Assembly: GCA_034926635.1 (NCBI GenBank)
Contig: JAYFQX010000010.1
Coordinates: 1-64,000 of the forward strand
DNA length: 64,000 bases
Direction: 5' to 3'
Source of the DNA: Christensenella sp034926635
GTDB lineage: Bacteria; Bacillota; Clostridia; Christensenellales; Christensenellaceae
A program made the position numbers and the translations under genes. Shown here in pieces: positions 52,921-60,904 of the stretch. Numbering within the stretch: the stretch's first letter is position 1; each line of letters starts with the position of its first letter. The notes beneath the pieces were generated by a model, which did not search any database, was not told the DNA's origin, and saw only the letters and a program-made list of their open reading frames with translations.

Positions 52921-53799
52921 ATGAAGGAAAAGGGCGTTATTTTTAATATACAGAAATACAGCGTTAACGACGGTGGAGGAATTCGAACGATTATTTTTTT
53001 AAAAGGATGTCCGCTGCGCTGCGTGTGGTGTTCTAACCCGGAATCGCAGATCATTGCGCCGCAGGTACTGTTTACGGCGACAAAATGTATTGGCTGCGGG
53101 AAGTGTGCCGTTGTTTGCCCGAATAACGCGCTGAATAATCCTGTCGTCTGTACGGGTTGTGGAAAATGTGTAGACGTTTGCTATGCCGGGGCGCGCGAAA
53201 TATATGGAAAAGAAATGACAGTACAGCAAGTACTGGCAGAGATTGAAAAAGACAGGGTTTTTTATAGAAATTCGGGAGGCGGGGTTACACTCTCGGGCGG
53301 AGAAGCATTGATGCAATGGGAATTTGCTTCTGCGCTGGCATCGGCGGTGAAGAAGCGTTACCTTAACCTAGCGATTGAAACAACAGGTTATGCACCTTTC
53401 GAACGAGCCTATGAAGTTTTAAAATTTTGTGACACGATTTTATATGATTTAAAGCATATGGATAGCGCAATCCATCAGAAGTACACAGGAGTATCAAATG
53501 CTTTGATTTTGGATAATGCACGTAAATTATCTGAACTGGGTAAAAAAGTTATTTATCGGATTCCTTTGATAGGCGGCATCAATAATGACGAAATCAATAT
53601 TCGCAGTGTAATTGATTTTGCAAAAGAAACGCATGTGAGTACGATACATTTGCTTCCGTACCATGAGTTTGGGCGCGCAAAATATGAAAAAATAGGAAAA
53701 CGTTATGCGTGCGAGGCTTATACGCCAAGTGATGAACAGGTTCAAAATATTAAAGAAATGATGCAAAAAGAACGCCTGAATGTTAAAATCGGCGGTTAA
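52921..53799 (+). CDS. Glycyl radical enzyme activating enzyme (radical SAM)
   Basis: A 292-residue radical SAM protein that installs the glycyl radical on the enzyme encoded upstream. The SAM cluster motif is CPLRCVWC (CxxxCxxC) near residue 30. It is followed by two ferredoxin-like clusters, CIGCGKCAVVC and CTGCGKCVDVC (residues about 55-85), typical of activases for GREs other than pyruvate formate-lyase. SGGEALMQ near 120 binds SAM. ATG 52921 is chosen because TTGGAGGACGG stands 8 bp before it; a longer in-frame start at 52792 lies inside the GRE gene. Confidence 0.94.
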   Translation: MKEKGVIFNIQKYSVNDGGGIRTIIFLKGCPLRCVWCSNPESQIIAPQVLFTATKCIGCGKCAVVCPNNALNNPVVCTGCGKCVDVCYAGAREIYGKEMTVQQVLAEIEKDRVFYRNSGGGVTLSGGEALMQWEFASALASAVKKRYLNLAIETTGYAPFERAYEVLKFCDTILYDLKHMDSAIHQKYTGVSNALILDNARKLSELGKKVIYRIPLIGGINNDEINIRSVIDFAKETHVSTIHLLPYHEFGRAKYEKIGKRYACEAYTPSDEQVQNIKEMMQKERLNVKIGG

Positions 53800-53835
53800 A
53801 TCAGTGTGAGAAAGGCATTGTAGAAAGAGGCATTT

Positions 53836-54474
53836 ATGTATGAGAAATTAAAAAAAGAAATAATTGAGACTGGAATAAAGCTGAAGGAATATCGCCTGAT
53901 CGCGCTGGCGGGAGGAAATGTCAGCGCAAGGACGGAGGATGGAAATATTCTGGTGACGCCTTCCGGCATGGATTATGATTCCCTTTCCGAAGATGATATT
54001 ATTGTAGTAGATGCGGAAGGAAATGTGCTGGAAAGTTCACGAAAACCATCCGTTGATACGATTGCATTACTATATATTTATAATCACCTGTCAAATGTAA
54101 ATGCGATTATACATACTCACCAGGTATACGCGACGGCGGTTGGATTAATTGAAGATGTGCTGCCCGCAGCTGTTACCACGCTTGCCAACGTTACGCTAGG
54201 AGAAGTAAACGTAGCACAATACAGTTCTGCAGCCAGTATTGACATGGGGATTCAGACCGTAAAATATTTAAATGAAAAACGTGCGGTTATTTTGAAAAAC
54301 CACGGTGTGATTACAGTGGGCGAAGACCTGAAACAGGCGGTATATGCTGCGGTTTACCTGGAAGATGCGGCAAAGACGTATTTAATTGCCAAAATGGCGG
54401 GAAAACCTTGTGTTCTGAATAGTATGCAGGTACATGAAGCGGTGGAGGCTTTTAAAGGCTGTGGTCAAAAATAG
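53836..54474 (+). CDS. Class II aldolase/epimerase (AraD/FucA family)
   Basis: A 212-residue zinc enzyme. The early GGNVSARTEDGNILVTPSG motif binds the sugar phosphate, HTHQVYATA near residue 95 supplies two zinc His, and KNHGVIT near 155 the third. The acid position reads KPSVDT; an Asp here resembles the L-ribulose-5-phosphate 4-epimerase AraD, while fuculose-phosphate aldolase has Glu. Length (212) is closer to aldolase FucA (215) than AraD (231). It therefore either cleaves a phosphorylated ketose to DHAP plus aldehyde or epimerises a pentulose phosphate. AGAAAGAGGC precedes ATG 53836. Confidence 0.88.
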   Translation: MYEKLKKEIIETGIKLKEYRLIALAGGNVSARTEDGNILVTPSGMDYDSLSEDDIIVVDAEGNVLESSRKPSVDTIALLYIYNHLSNVNAIIHTHQVYATAVGLIEDVLPAAVTTLANVTLGEVNVAQYSSAASIDMGIQTVKYLNEKRAVILKNHGVITVGEDLKQAVYAAVYLEDAAKTYLIAKMAGKPCVLNSMQVHEAVEAFKGCGQK

Positions 54475-54485
54475 GGAGAAAAGAT

Positions 54486-55040
54486 ATGAAACAGCACATG
54501 ACAAAGGAAGAAGCGCGGGAAAAAGCAAGTAAGTATTTTGAACGGGCAAATATCTATATGAAGCCAGAAGAAATAGCGAATATGGAAATTGCAGACTTAG
54601 GGTTAGGGAGGCTGGAAGAGTTTGGGATTGAACTCTATATTTATGTGAATACCAAACGCTGCGCAGCCAAAGAAATGGTGCTTTTTCCCGGTCAAATTTG
54701 CCCGGAGCAGATTCATCCGCCATTTGGGGATTATCCGGGAAAAGAAGAAACGTTTCGCGTAAGAATGGGCACTCTCTATTTATATACGGAGGGGGAACCG
54801 ACCTCCAAGATAAAGGCACATATTCCGGAGGACAAAAAGAATAATTTCCATGTTTTTCATGAAATCATTCTTGAAAAGGGCGACCAATATACTTTGGAAC
54901 CCAACATTGCTCATTGGATATGCGGAGGACCGGAAGGTTGCGTGATTAGTGAATTCTCTAGCTATAACAGGGATGATTACGATATTTATACGGACCCGGA
55001 GGTCGTGAGGATGAACGGTGTGAAGCCGTTTGAAGATTAG
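54486..55040 (+). CDS. D-lyxose isomerase, cupin type (YdaE-like)
   Basis: A 184-residue cupin protein resembling B. subtilis YdaE, a D-lyxose/D-mannose ketol-isomerase. Features: YVNTKRCAAKEMVLFPGQ near residues 55-72, CPEQIHPPFGDYPGKEETF near 75-93 carrying the metal-binding His and Glu, and PNIAHWICGG near 140 with the last His. The reaction would be D-lyxose to D-xylulose, suiting the FGGY kinase in this operon. GGGAGAAAAG precedes ATG 54486, 12 bp after the aldolase stop. It is the last gene before a terminator. Confidence 0.88.
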   Translation: MKQHMTKEEAREKASKYFERANIYMKPEEIANMEIADLGLGRLEEFGIELYIYVNTKRCAAKEMVLFPGQICPEQIHPPFGDYPGKEETFRVRMGTLYLYTEGEPTSKIKAHIPEDKKNNFHVFHEIILEKGDQYTLEPNIAHWICGGPEGCVISEFSSYNRDDYDIYTDPEVVRMNGVKPFED

Positions 55041-55067
55041 AAATATAAAAACTTAACAATAAAAGTA

Positions 55068-55099
55068 AAAGAGGCTTAAATTTTAGGTTAAGCCTCTTT
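55068..55099 (+). terminator. Terminator of the second sugar operon
   Basis: AAAGAGGCTTAA pairs perfectly with TTAAGCCTCTTT around 8 nt. It closes the 42972-55040 operon. The stretch 55100-55291 holds nothing recognisable. Confidence 0.9.
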
Positions 55100-55291
55100 G
55101 TGTTATAAAGCGTTCTTTGAGCGGATAAAACTCTGCGGGAGTAAGGCGTCATTTTAAATGAGTTTTTATGATTGAAACAATGAGTGCCGCCACTTACTGT
55201 ATGGACACCACAAGATGTGATCCTTTATCCGGTATAAAAAATACTTTTCAATTCTGTTTAAAATCTATTTTAATTATAAGAAGAATATAAA

Positions 55292-55325
55292 AATAAGGTT
55301 TTCGAAATTTTTCGAAAACCTTATT
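55292..55325 (-). terminator. Terminator downstream of tRNA-fMet
   Basis: AATAAGGTTTTCGAAA and TTTCGAAAACCTTATT form a perfect 16-bp inverted repeat separated by 2 nt, immediately 3' of the minus-strand tRNA. On that strand it is followed by T-rich sequence. Confidence 0.75.
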
Positions 55326-55332
55326 ATATCAA

Positions 55333-55409
<77 letters not shown>

Positions 55410-55527
55410 ACGTATTTTATGTGTCTCTTATTTGAGACAGCTTAATTATTATATAATGATATAATCATTATGTCAAGGAAAATACCACATAATGTAAACT
55501 TAAAATATATTTTAAATTTACAAAACG

Positions 55528-56715
55528 TTATTCTGCCAAGCTTTCAGCTGAAAATTGTTTTGGGGAAATTCCCTTCTGTTTTTTAAATACTCTGCTGAAA
55601 TGCGCATAATCGTTATATCCTGCAAGTCTGGAAGCTTCTGACCAATAAAGACCGCCGGAGGAATAAAGGTCGATGGACTTACGGATTCGAAAACGGTTGA
55701 GATATTCCGGAAAAGTACAGCCGACCTCTTTTTTGAATAACGTACTTAAATAACTGCGTGAAACATGGGCTACACTCGCAAGATCTGAAAAAGAGACCTC
55801 GTTTGCATAATGCTCCGCAACATATTCTTTGATAAACGTTACATAATCATAGTGTTTACTGATACCCGAAAGCATTTTTGTTAAAAGTTCGTCTTCTTTG
55901 GAAGAGGCAGTTTTAAAGGCGTGTGTCACAGAGGCGATGCTTTGTTCAAAAGGAATTCTGTCGAAGGCAGAACCACCAAGGTAACCTTGTGCACCGGTAT
56001 TGTCATACATATATTTTAGATCCAGCGTAGAGTTTACAGGCCCCCCGTAGATGGTTTTAATGACCTCCGGGCACAGTTTATCGCACAGATCAAATATTTC
56101 GCGTGTAAGGGAGACGCACGCTTCCAGGGATAATACTTTTTTAGCGCCAATCAGTCCGCCGCGCGTTACGCCGAGGTGTACGCAGATTACATCGGCGCCT
56201 GCATAGAGCATATCCTGCGCCTGTGCCGGTGTGAAAACAAATGCTACGGTAAACAGATGTTTTTTATGGGCGACGGAAATTGCGTTCACTTCCGATTGAT
56301 AGCAAACGCCTTCTTCTTCAAGCGCATCACGAAACTGTCCGTCAATGATTCCTACGGTAGGATAGTTGCTGATCCCGGCAAACCCCTGTGCTTTTATCTT
56401 ATCCAGATAGGCTGGAAGATGGATAGTAGGATCGGTGGCACATAGACCGAATAATACGGGAGCGTCGGGAATGCGAGGCAAAATTTCTCGTGAGGCAAAT
56501 TCCATGACCATTTCGTTGCAGTTGGAAAAAGGCAGGAAAGCAGCGAGAGTCCCGAGACCTGCCTGTCTAAACCGTCCGGCGTTCAGGGCGAGGATCAGGT
56601 CGGCACCGCCGCGCAGCGCATTTTTAGCAGAAAGACCGTTGCCACACGCGACACCGATAATATGACCTTTTGTACGGATATTTTGATGTAATCTGCCAGT
56701 CAAATGGTTTTGCAT
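55528..56715 (-). CDS. AraC-family regulator with PEP-hydrolase-like TIM-barrel sensor domain
   Basis: A 395-residue chimera. Residues ~1-265 form a TIM barrel of the PF09370 type (IGVACGNGLSAK near 17, FGLCATDP near 90, YPTVGIIDGQFRDALEEEG near 120, TIYGGPVNS near 220), clearly paralogous to the gene at 58117. Residues ~295-395 are an AraC double helix-turn-helix (DLASVAHVSRSYLSTLFKKE, then SRLAGYNDYAHFSRVFKKQKG). ATG 56715 is chosen because AAGGAG lies upstream at 10-11 bp; a TTG 15 codons earlier lacks a site. Divergent from the two genes it probably controls. The barrel is inferred to bind their substrate or product. Confidence 0.9.
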   Translation of the reverse strand: MQNHLTGRLHQNIRTKGHIIGVACGNGLSAKNALRGGADLILALNAGRFRQAGLGTLAAFLPFSNCNEMVMEFASREILPRIPDAPVLFGLCATDPTIHLPAYLDKIKAQGFAGISNYPTVGIIDGQFRDALEEEGVCYQSEVNAISVAHKKHLFTVAFVFTPAQAQDMLYAGADVICVHLGVTRGGLIGAKKVLSLEACVSLTREIFDLCDKLCPEVIKTIYGGPVNSTLDLKYMYDNTGAQGYLGGSAFDRIPFEQSIASVTHAFKTASSKEDELLTKMLSGISKHYDYVTFIKEYVAEHYANEVSFSDLASVAHVSRSYLSTLFKKEVGCTFPEYLNRFRIRKSIDLYSSGGLYWSEASRLAGYNDYAHFSRVFKKQKGISPKQFSAESLAE

Positions 56716-56731
56716 AAAAAATATATTCTCC

Positions 56732-56752
56732 TTATTTCGTATTTCGAAATAA
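56732..56752. promoter_or_regulatory. Inverted repeat upstream of the AraC-TIM gene
   Basis: TTATTTCG-TATTT-CGAAATAA, perfect 8-bp arms, lies directly beside the ribosome-binding site of the AraC-type gene and within the 161-bp divergent region. It is a candidate autoregulatory or bidirectional operator. A TATGAT at 56835 could be the -10 of the divergent gene. Confidence 0.5.
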
Positions 56753-56876
56753 ATATTCAATATATAGATATATGATATAACAAAAAATCATAAAAGTATA
56801 ACATTTTTACATTTTTATTTTTGCTATTATGGAGTATGATAAAATCAGAAGTTAAGGGGAAAAAGGGGGCGATATT

Positions 56877-58088
56877 TTGAAAACAATCGCTGTAGTGGGA
56901 ACGTTTGATTCCAAAGGAGAAGAATACGCCTTTGTCAGAGAACTTATTGAGAAACAAGGCGTTCGGACGTTGATGATACACACGGGCGTATTTCCTCCAA
57001 CGATTAAGGCACATATCGGAAACGATGTTGTTGCAGCCGCGGCAGGAGAAAATATTGAGGAAGTCGCTGCAAAGAAGGACCGTGCGTATGCTACGGAGGT
57101 GCTGGCAAAGGGAATGGAGAAATTGATTCCTCAGCTGTATGCACAAGGAGAGTTTGACGGAATTCTGTCTTTCGGTGGTTCCGGAGGGACTGCAATTGCA
57201 ACGCCGGGAATGCGTGCATTGCCGGTAGGTGTTCCGAAAATTATGGTTTCGACGGTAGCATCGGGCGATGTATCGGTTTTTGTCGGCACAAGCGATATTA
57301 TGATGTATCCTTCCATCGTAGACGTATCGGGTATTAATACGCTATCGGAAAAGATTTTTAGTAATGCAGTAAATGCGATGGTTGGCATGGTTACTGCCAA
57401 AGAAGAAACGCATATCCATAAAAAACCGTTGATCGCCGCTACAATGTTTGGAGTAACGACGCCCTGCATAGATATGGCACGGGAATATCTAGAAGAACAT
57501 GGATATGAAGTTTTGGTATTCCACGCGACAGGTATAGGCGGCAGAACCATGGAAAGCTTGATCCGATCCGGCTTTTTTGCGGGGGTACTTGATCTTACCA
57601 CCACAGAATGGTGCGACGAATTGGTGGGGGGAACGCTTGCCGCAGGACCGCACCGATTGGAGGCTGCGGGAGAAAAGGGGATACCGCGGGTGGTGTCGGT
57701 AGGCGCTATGGATATGGTGAATTTTGGACCGGTAGAATCAGTGCCTGAAAAATTCCGGGGAAGGAATTTATACCGGCATAATCCGGCGGTCACGTTGATG
57801 AGGACAAACATAGAAGAGAACAAGGAATTAGGGAAGATACTGGCGGAAAAAATGAATATGGGCTGCGGAAATGCAACGTTGATGCTTCCGCTGGGCGGTG
57901 TCTCTATGATCGATGCGCCGGGACAACCATTTTATGGGGAAAAAGAGGATGCTGCTTTGTTTGAGGCGATACATCGTTATTTAGATCCATGGAAGACGGA
58001 ATTGCTTGAAATAGCTTGCAATATTAACGAAGAAGCGTTTGCTAAAGAAGCGGCACGTAAATTAATCCAATTGATAGAAGACAGATAA
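56877..58088 (+). CDS. UPF0261 / Tm-1-like ATP-binding protein
   Basis: A 403-residue UPF0261 protein, matching the N-terminal half of the tomato virus-resistance protein Tm-1. It starts TIAVVGTFDSKGEEYAFVRE, has a glycine-rich SFGGSGGTAIATPGMRALP near residue 97 (nucleotide-binding region), VASGDVSVFVGTSDIMMYP near 125 and LPLGGVSMIDAPGQPF near 340. Plant Tm-1 binds ATP and blocks tobamovirus helicase; the bacterial role is unknown. TTG 56877 is preceded by AAAAAGGGGG. The TIM-barrel partner lies 28 bp downstream. Confidence 0.93.
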   Translation: MKTIAVVGTFDSKGEEYAFVRELIEKQGVRTLMIHTGVFPPTIKAHIGNDVVAAAAGENIEEVAAKKDRAYATEVLAKGMEKLIPQLYAQGEFDGILSFGGSGGTAIATPGMRALPVGVPKIMVSTVASGDVSVFVGTSDIMMYPSIVDVSGINTLSEKIFSNAVNAMVGMVTAKEETHIHKKPLIAATMFGVTTPCIDMAREYLEEHGYEVLVFHATGIGGRTMESLIRSGFFAGVLDLTTTEWCDELVGGTLAAGPHRLEAAGEKGIPRVVSVGAMDMVNFGPVESVPEKFRGRNLYRHNPAVTLMRTNIEENKELGKILAEKMNMGCGNATLMLPLGGVSMIDAPGQPFYGEKEDAALFEAIHRYLDPWKTELLEIACNINEEAFAKEAARKLIQLIEDR

Positions 58089-58116
58089 ACAAATAATAAT
58101 GAGGAGGATTTTTTAA

Positions 58117-58947
58117 ATGAATACGATGACAAGACGAGAAATTATGGAGAAATTTCGCAGAGAAGGTGCAGAAGGAAAAATTTTGGTCGGCGTAGGTGCA
58201 GGTACGGGCATCACGGCAAAAAGCAGTGAAGCAGGCGGCGCAGATATGTTGATCATTTATAATTCAGGACGTTTTCGTATGGCTGGTAGAGGATCTCTTT
58301 CGGGGTTGCTCTCCTATGGCGATGCAAACAAGATTGTAGTGGAAATGGGTGCAGAGGTTTTGCCGGTTGTAAAAAATACACCCGTTCTGGCAGGCGTATG
58401 CGGAACGGATCCTTTTCGTGTCATGGAAGTATATTTAAAAGAATTAAAAGCACAAGGTTTTAACGGTGTACAGAATTTTCCGACCGTTGGGTTGATTGAC
58501 GGCGTATTCCGCCAGAACCTTGAAGAGACAGGTATGGGCTATGGACTGGAAATTGATATGATCCGTAAAGCGCATGAATTGGATATGCTTACATGTCCTT
58601 ATGTTTTTGAACCGGAACAGGCGCGGGCGATGGCAGGCGCAGGAGCGGATATTTTGGTGGCGCACATGGGATTAACGACAAAAGGGACAATCGGCGCCAA
58701 AACAGCCTTGACACTGGATGACTGTGTTGCAAAGGTTAAGGCTATTATGGATGCGGGACGCGAGGTAAATCCTGATATTTTGGTGATCTGCCATGGAGGG
58801 CCGATTGCAGAACCGGCAGACGCTGCTTATGTGATCGAGCGTGTGCCTGGGATCGACGGCTTCTTTGGCGCTTCCAGTATCGAGAGGTTTGCAGCAGAAA
58901 AAGGAATTAAGGAACAGGCAGCGGCATTCAAAGCGATCAAAAAATAA
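58117..58947 (+). CDS. PEP-hydrolase-like TIM-barrel protein (Tm-1 C-terminal domain type)
   Basis: A 276-residue TIM barrel of PF09370, corresponding to the C-terminal half of Tm-1. Features: VGVGAGTGITAKSSEAGGAD near residues 25-43, AGVCGTDPF near 92, FPTVGLIDGVFRQNLEETG near 120, VAHMGLTTKGTIGAKTAL near 190 and VICHGGPIAEP near 225. Some homologues are labelled phosphoenolpyruvate hydrolase, but experimental support is thin. GAGGAGG precedes ATG 58117. It is closely related to the sensor domain of the divergent AraC regulator. A terminator follows. Confidence 0.92.
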   Translation: MNTMTRREIMEKFRREGAEGKILVGVGAGTGITAKSSEAGGADMLIIYNSGRFRMAGRGSLSGLLSYGDANKIVVEMGAEVLPVVKNTPVLAGVCGTDPFRVMEVYLKELKAQGFNGVQNFPTVGLIDGVFRQNLEETGMGYGLEIDMIRKAHELDMLTCPYVFEPEQARAMAGAGADILVAHMGLTTKGTIGAKTALTLDDCVAKVKAIMDAGREVNPDILVICHGGPIAEPADAAYVIERVPGIDGFFGASSIERFAAEKGIKEQAAAFKAIKK

Positions 58948-58959
58948 TGCAAACGGTAA

Positions 58960-58993
58960 AAAGGACGGCAATCAAACCATGCCGCCCTTTTTT
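58960..58993. terminator. Terminator after the Tm-1-like operon
   Basis: AAAGGaCGGCA pairs with TGCCGcCCTTT (one A/C mismatch) and is followed by T residues. It also faces the end of the convergent DivIC-like gene. Confidence 0.85.
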
Positions 58994-59011
58994 GTTATAA
59001 AATTTTATTGG

Positions 59012-59398
59012 TTATGGAGAAGCAGAAGGTTGTGGATCCGGCGCAACCGTAGGAGAGGGCTCCGGAGTGGAAGTGGGCTGCGCGGCAGATTCGGGAGAAG
59101 GAGAACTGCCGGAATCCTCAATAAATTTGGTTTCGCCTGGCATAACCCATCCTAAGCGGTCACGTGCTTCTTGTTCGATATAATCGCTGCTTCCAATATA
59201 ATCCAGCTCATTTTTATAATAATCGATTTGATCGGATAATTCTTGTTCCTTGGCAAGCAGCTCCGCCTGTTTTTGCGACTGGGAGGCAAGGATGTTTTGT
59301 TGATTAAAAAAGGTCAGGCTTGCGTATACCAGAACACAAATCAGGATGATCGCTTTAATACGTCCAAAACGAAATGATTTTTTTTTCTTCTCCGGCAT
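59012..59398 (-). CDS. FtsB/DivIC-family septum formation initiator
   Basis: A 128-residue bitopic membrane protein. A basic N-terminus is followed by one membrane segment (about 17-36), a coiled coil (about 40-80, with QKQAELLAKEQELSDQI) and the family motif YIEQEARDRLGWVMPGE near residue 85-100. This is the DivIC/FtsB pattern of the divisome. The Pro/Ser/Thr-rich tail (about 108-128) is extra and likely disordered outside the cell. ATG 59398 is chosen from AAAGGAGG 10 bp upstream; a TTG ten codons earlier precedes that site and is not favoured. Confidence 0.88.
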   Translation of the reverse strand: MPEKKKKSFRFGRIKAIILICVLVYASLTFFNQQNILASQSQKQAELLAKEQELSDQIDYYKNELDYIGSSDYIEQEARDRLGWVMPGETKFIEDSGSSPSPESAAQPTSTPEPSPTVAPDPQPSASP

Positions 59399-59547
59399 TT
59401 TTTGCAAACCTCCTTTCTTTTGGAACAATGCTTTCTACTTACGGGAATCATAACATAAAAAGGCGATTTCTTCAAGCGCACGACGATGATATTGGGCGCG
59501 GAAGATATTAAAAAAATATTAAGGGGATTTTACAAATTGACGATTCG

Positions 59548-59556
59548 TGGTATAAT
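59548..59556 (+). promoter_or_regulatory. Extended -10 promoter of the DUF3048 gene
   Basis: TGGTATAAT (59548-59556) is an extended -10, with TTTACA at 59529 (16-bp spacer). It lies 38 bp before ATG 59594, supporting that start rather than longer readings. Confidence 0.6.
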
Positions 59557-59593
59557 ACGATCCGAGGAATTTAAGAAAAGAGGATTTGGGTAT

Positions 59594-60724
59594 ATGAGAA
59601 AAGTTTTGAGTGTGATTGTTGCGGCATTGATGCTGTGCGGCGTTTTTACGGCCTGCTCTAAACCGGTTGAAGAACCATCGGCATCCCCGACACAGATTGT
59701 CACGGAAACGGTTGCACCGACTGCGACACCGCAGCCAACTCCGGAGATCCCGACCGATGTTTCACCCACAACTGGATTGCCTGGAAATACGGTTTATAAA
59801 CCGATCATAGTACAAATTGATAATGCGGCATCGGCACGCCCGCAATCCGGGATCAGTTATGCGGATATTGTCTATGAGACCGATATTGATGGCTATGATA
59901 CGCGTTTGACAGCATTGTTTAATGATGCTTTGAACGGCGAGAACGCGCCCAGTGAATTGGTTGTAGGACCGGTACGGTCTTCGCGTTACTACCATCAATG
60001 GATCCAGGGAGAATGGGACGCTTTGTATGTCCACATGGGAGGCCCTGATTCCACAGGCATGGACGAAACCGACATCTGGGGTGCAAGTGCGGAGCATATC
60101 CAGCAACGTATTAACGGTGCGGGGAAGCATGCTTCTAATACGGAGTATTTCTTTGCACTGCGAGATGGCAAACCAGCATCTGATTATGCAGGAATCGATT
60201 TGATTAAGGCGCTGAACGTATATAATTACGATCCTGTGGCAAAGCAGGCGTTTACGTATTATCCGCTGCAGGATTATGCGGATCAGCCAATGGTTGAAAA
60301 AATCGCGTTTACCTTCTCCAAGGATTTGGGTTCCATCTCCTATGGTTATGACGAGGGTAATGATAAAATGATGCGTTTTGTCAATCATGAAGAGTTTACC
60401 GACGCGACAACAGGCGACCAGGTAGGAGTGCAAAATTTGATCGTGCAGTTTGTCAATGATAAGGCTGCAAACGATGCGCCGCAAAGCGACCGTCGGATTG
60501 TAGATGTCGAAGGAAGCGGAAAAGCACTGTTTCTGATCCATGGCAAGCTGATGGAAGGCACGTGGGAACGTCCAAGCTATGATGACAAGACGACGTACAA
60601 GCTCGCAAGCGGCGAAGAAGTGACGCTGACCCCCGGAAATACATGGATTGAAATGCATCCGACAGGGAAGGATGTTCAGGTTACCATGGCAGATGGCACA
60701 GAGCAGACGTTTACCGGAGAATAA
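59594..60724 (+). CDS. DUF3048 lipoprotein (YerB-like)
   Basis: A 376-residue secreted lipoprotein (lipobox FTAC, Cys about 21) with a Pro/Thr linker to about residue 55, then DUF3048 domains. SPTTGLPG opens the domain; IVQIDNAASARPQSGISYAD and VGPVRSSRYY are family hallmarks, and a C-terminal domain ends with WIEMHPTG. B. subtilis YerB is the known relative; no function is established. ATG 59594 is selected because an extended -10 promoter lies only 38 bp upstream. Monocistronic, ended by a terminator. Confidence 0.9.
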   Translation: MRKVLSVIVAALMLCGVFTACSKPVEEPSASPTQIVTETVAPTATPQPTPEIPTDVSPTTGLPGNTVYKPIIVQIDNAASARPQSGISYADIVYETDIDGYDTRLTALFNDALNGENAPSELVVGPVRSSRYYHQWIQGEWDALYVHMGGPDSTGMDETDIWGASAEHIQQRINGAGKHASNTEYFFALRDGKPASDYAGIDLIKALNVYNYDPVAKQAFTYYPLQDYADQPMVEKIAFTFSKDLGSISYGYDEGNDKMMRFVNHEEFTDATTGDQVGVQNLIVQFVNDKAANDAPQSDRRIVDVEGSGKALFLIHGKLMEGTWERPSYDDKTTYKLASGEEVTLTPGNTWIEMHPTGKDVQVTMADGTEQTFTGE

Positions 60725-60744
60725 AGAAATTTATTATAAAATGC

Positions 60745-60784
60745 AAGAGCCGAACGCATAAATTGCGGATTCGGCTCTTTTTTT
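60745..60784 (+). terminator. Terminator after DUF3048 gene
   Basis: AAGAGCCGAA pairs with TTCGGCTCTT around a 17-nt loop, followed by T residues. Confidence 0.9.
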
Positions 60785-60904
60785 GTTAAAAGCATCCTAA
60801 AAATGAAGCATTCAGAAGATAAAGCTTCGCGTATTATATTTTGCAGTTGCTTCCCAAGATTTCCGCATATATAATGAAAGTATTATCGGATATGGAGGAA
60901 AGTT

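Noticed and set aside
50415..55040. A glycyl-radical microcompartment locus (fucose/rhamnose type)
   Set aside because: The aldolase and GRE fit superficially, but there are no shell-protein, aldehyde dehydrogenase or phosphotransacylase genes.
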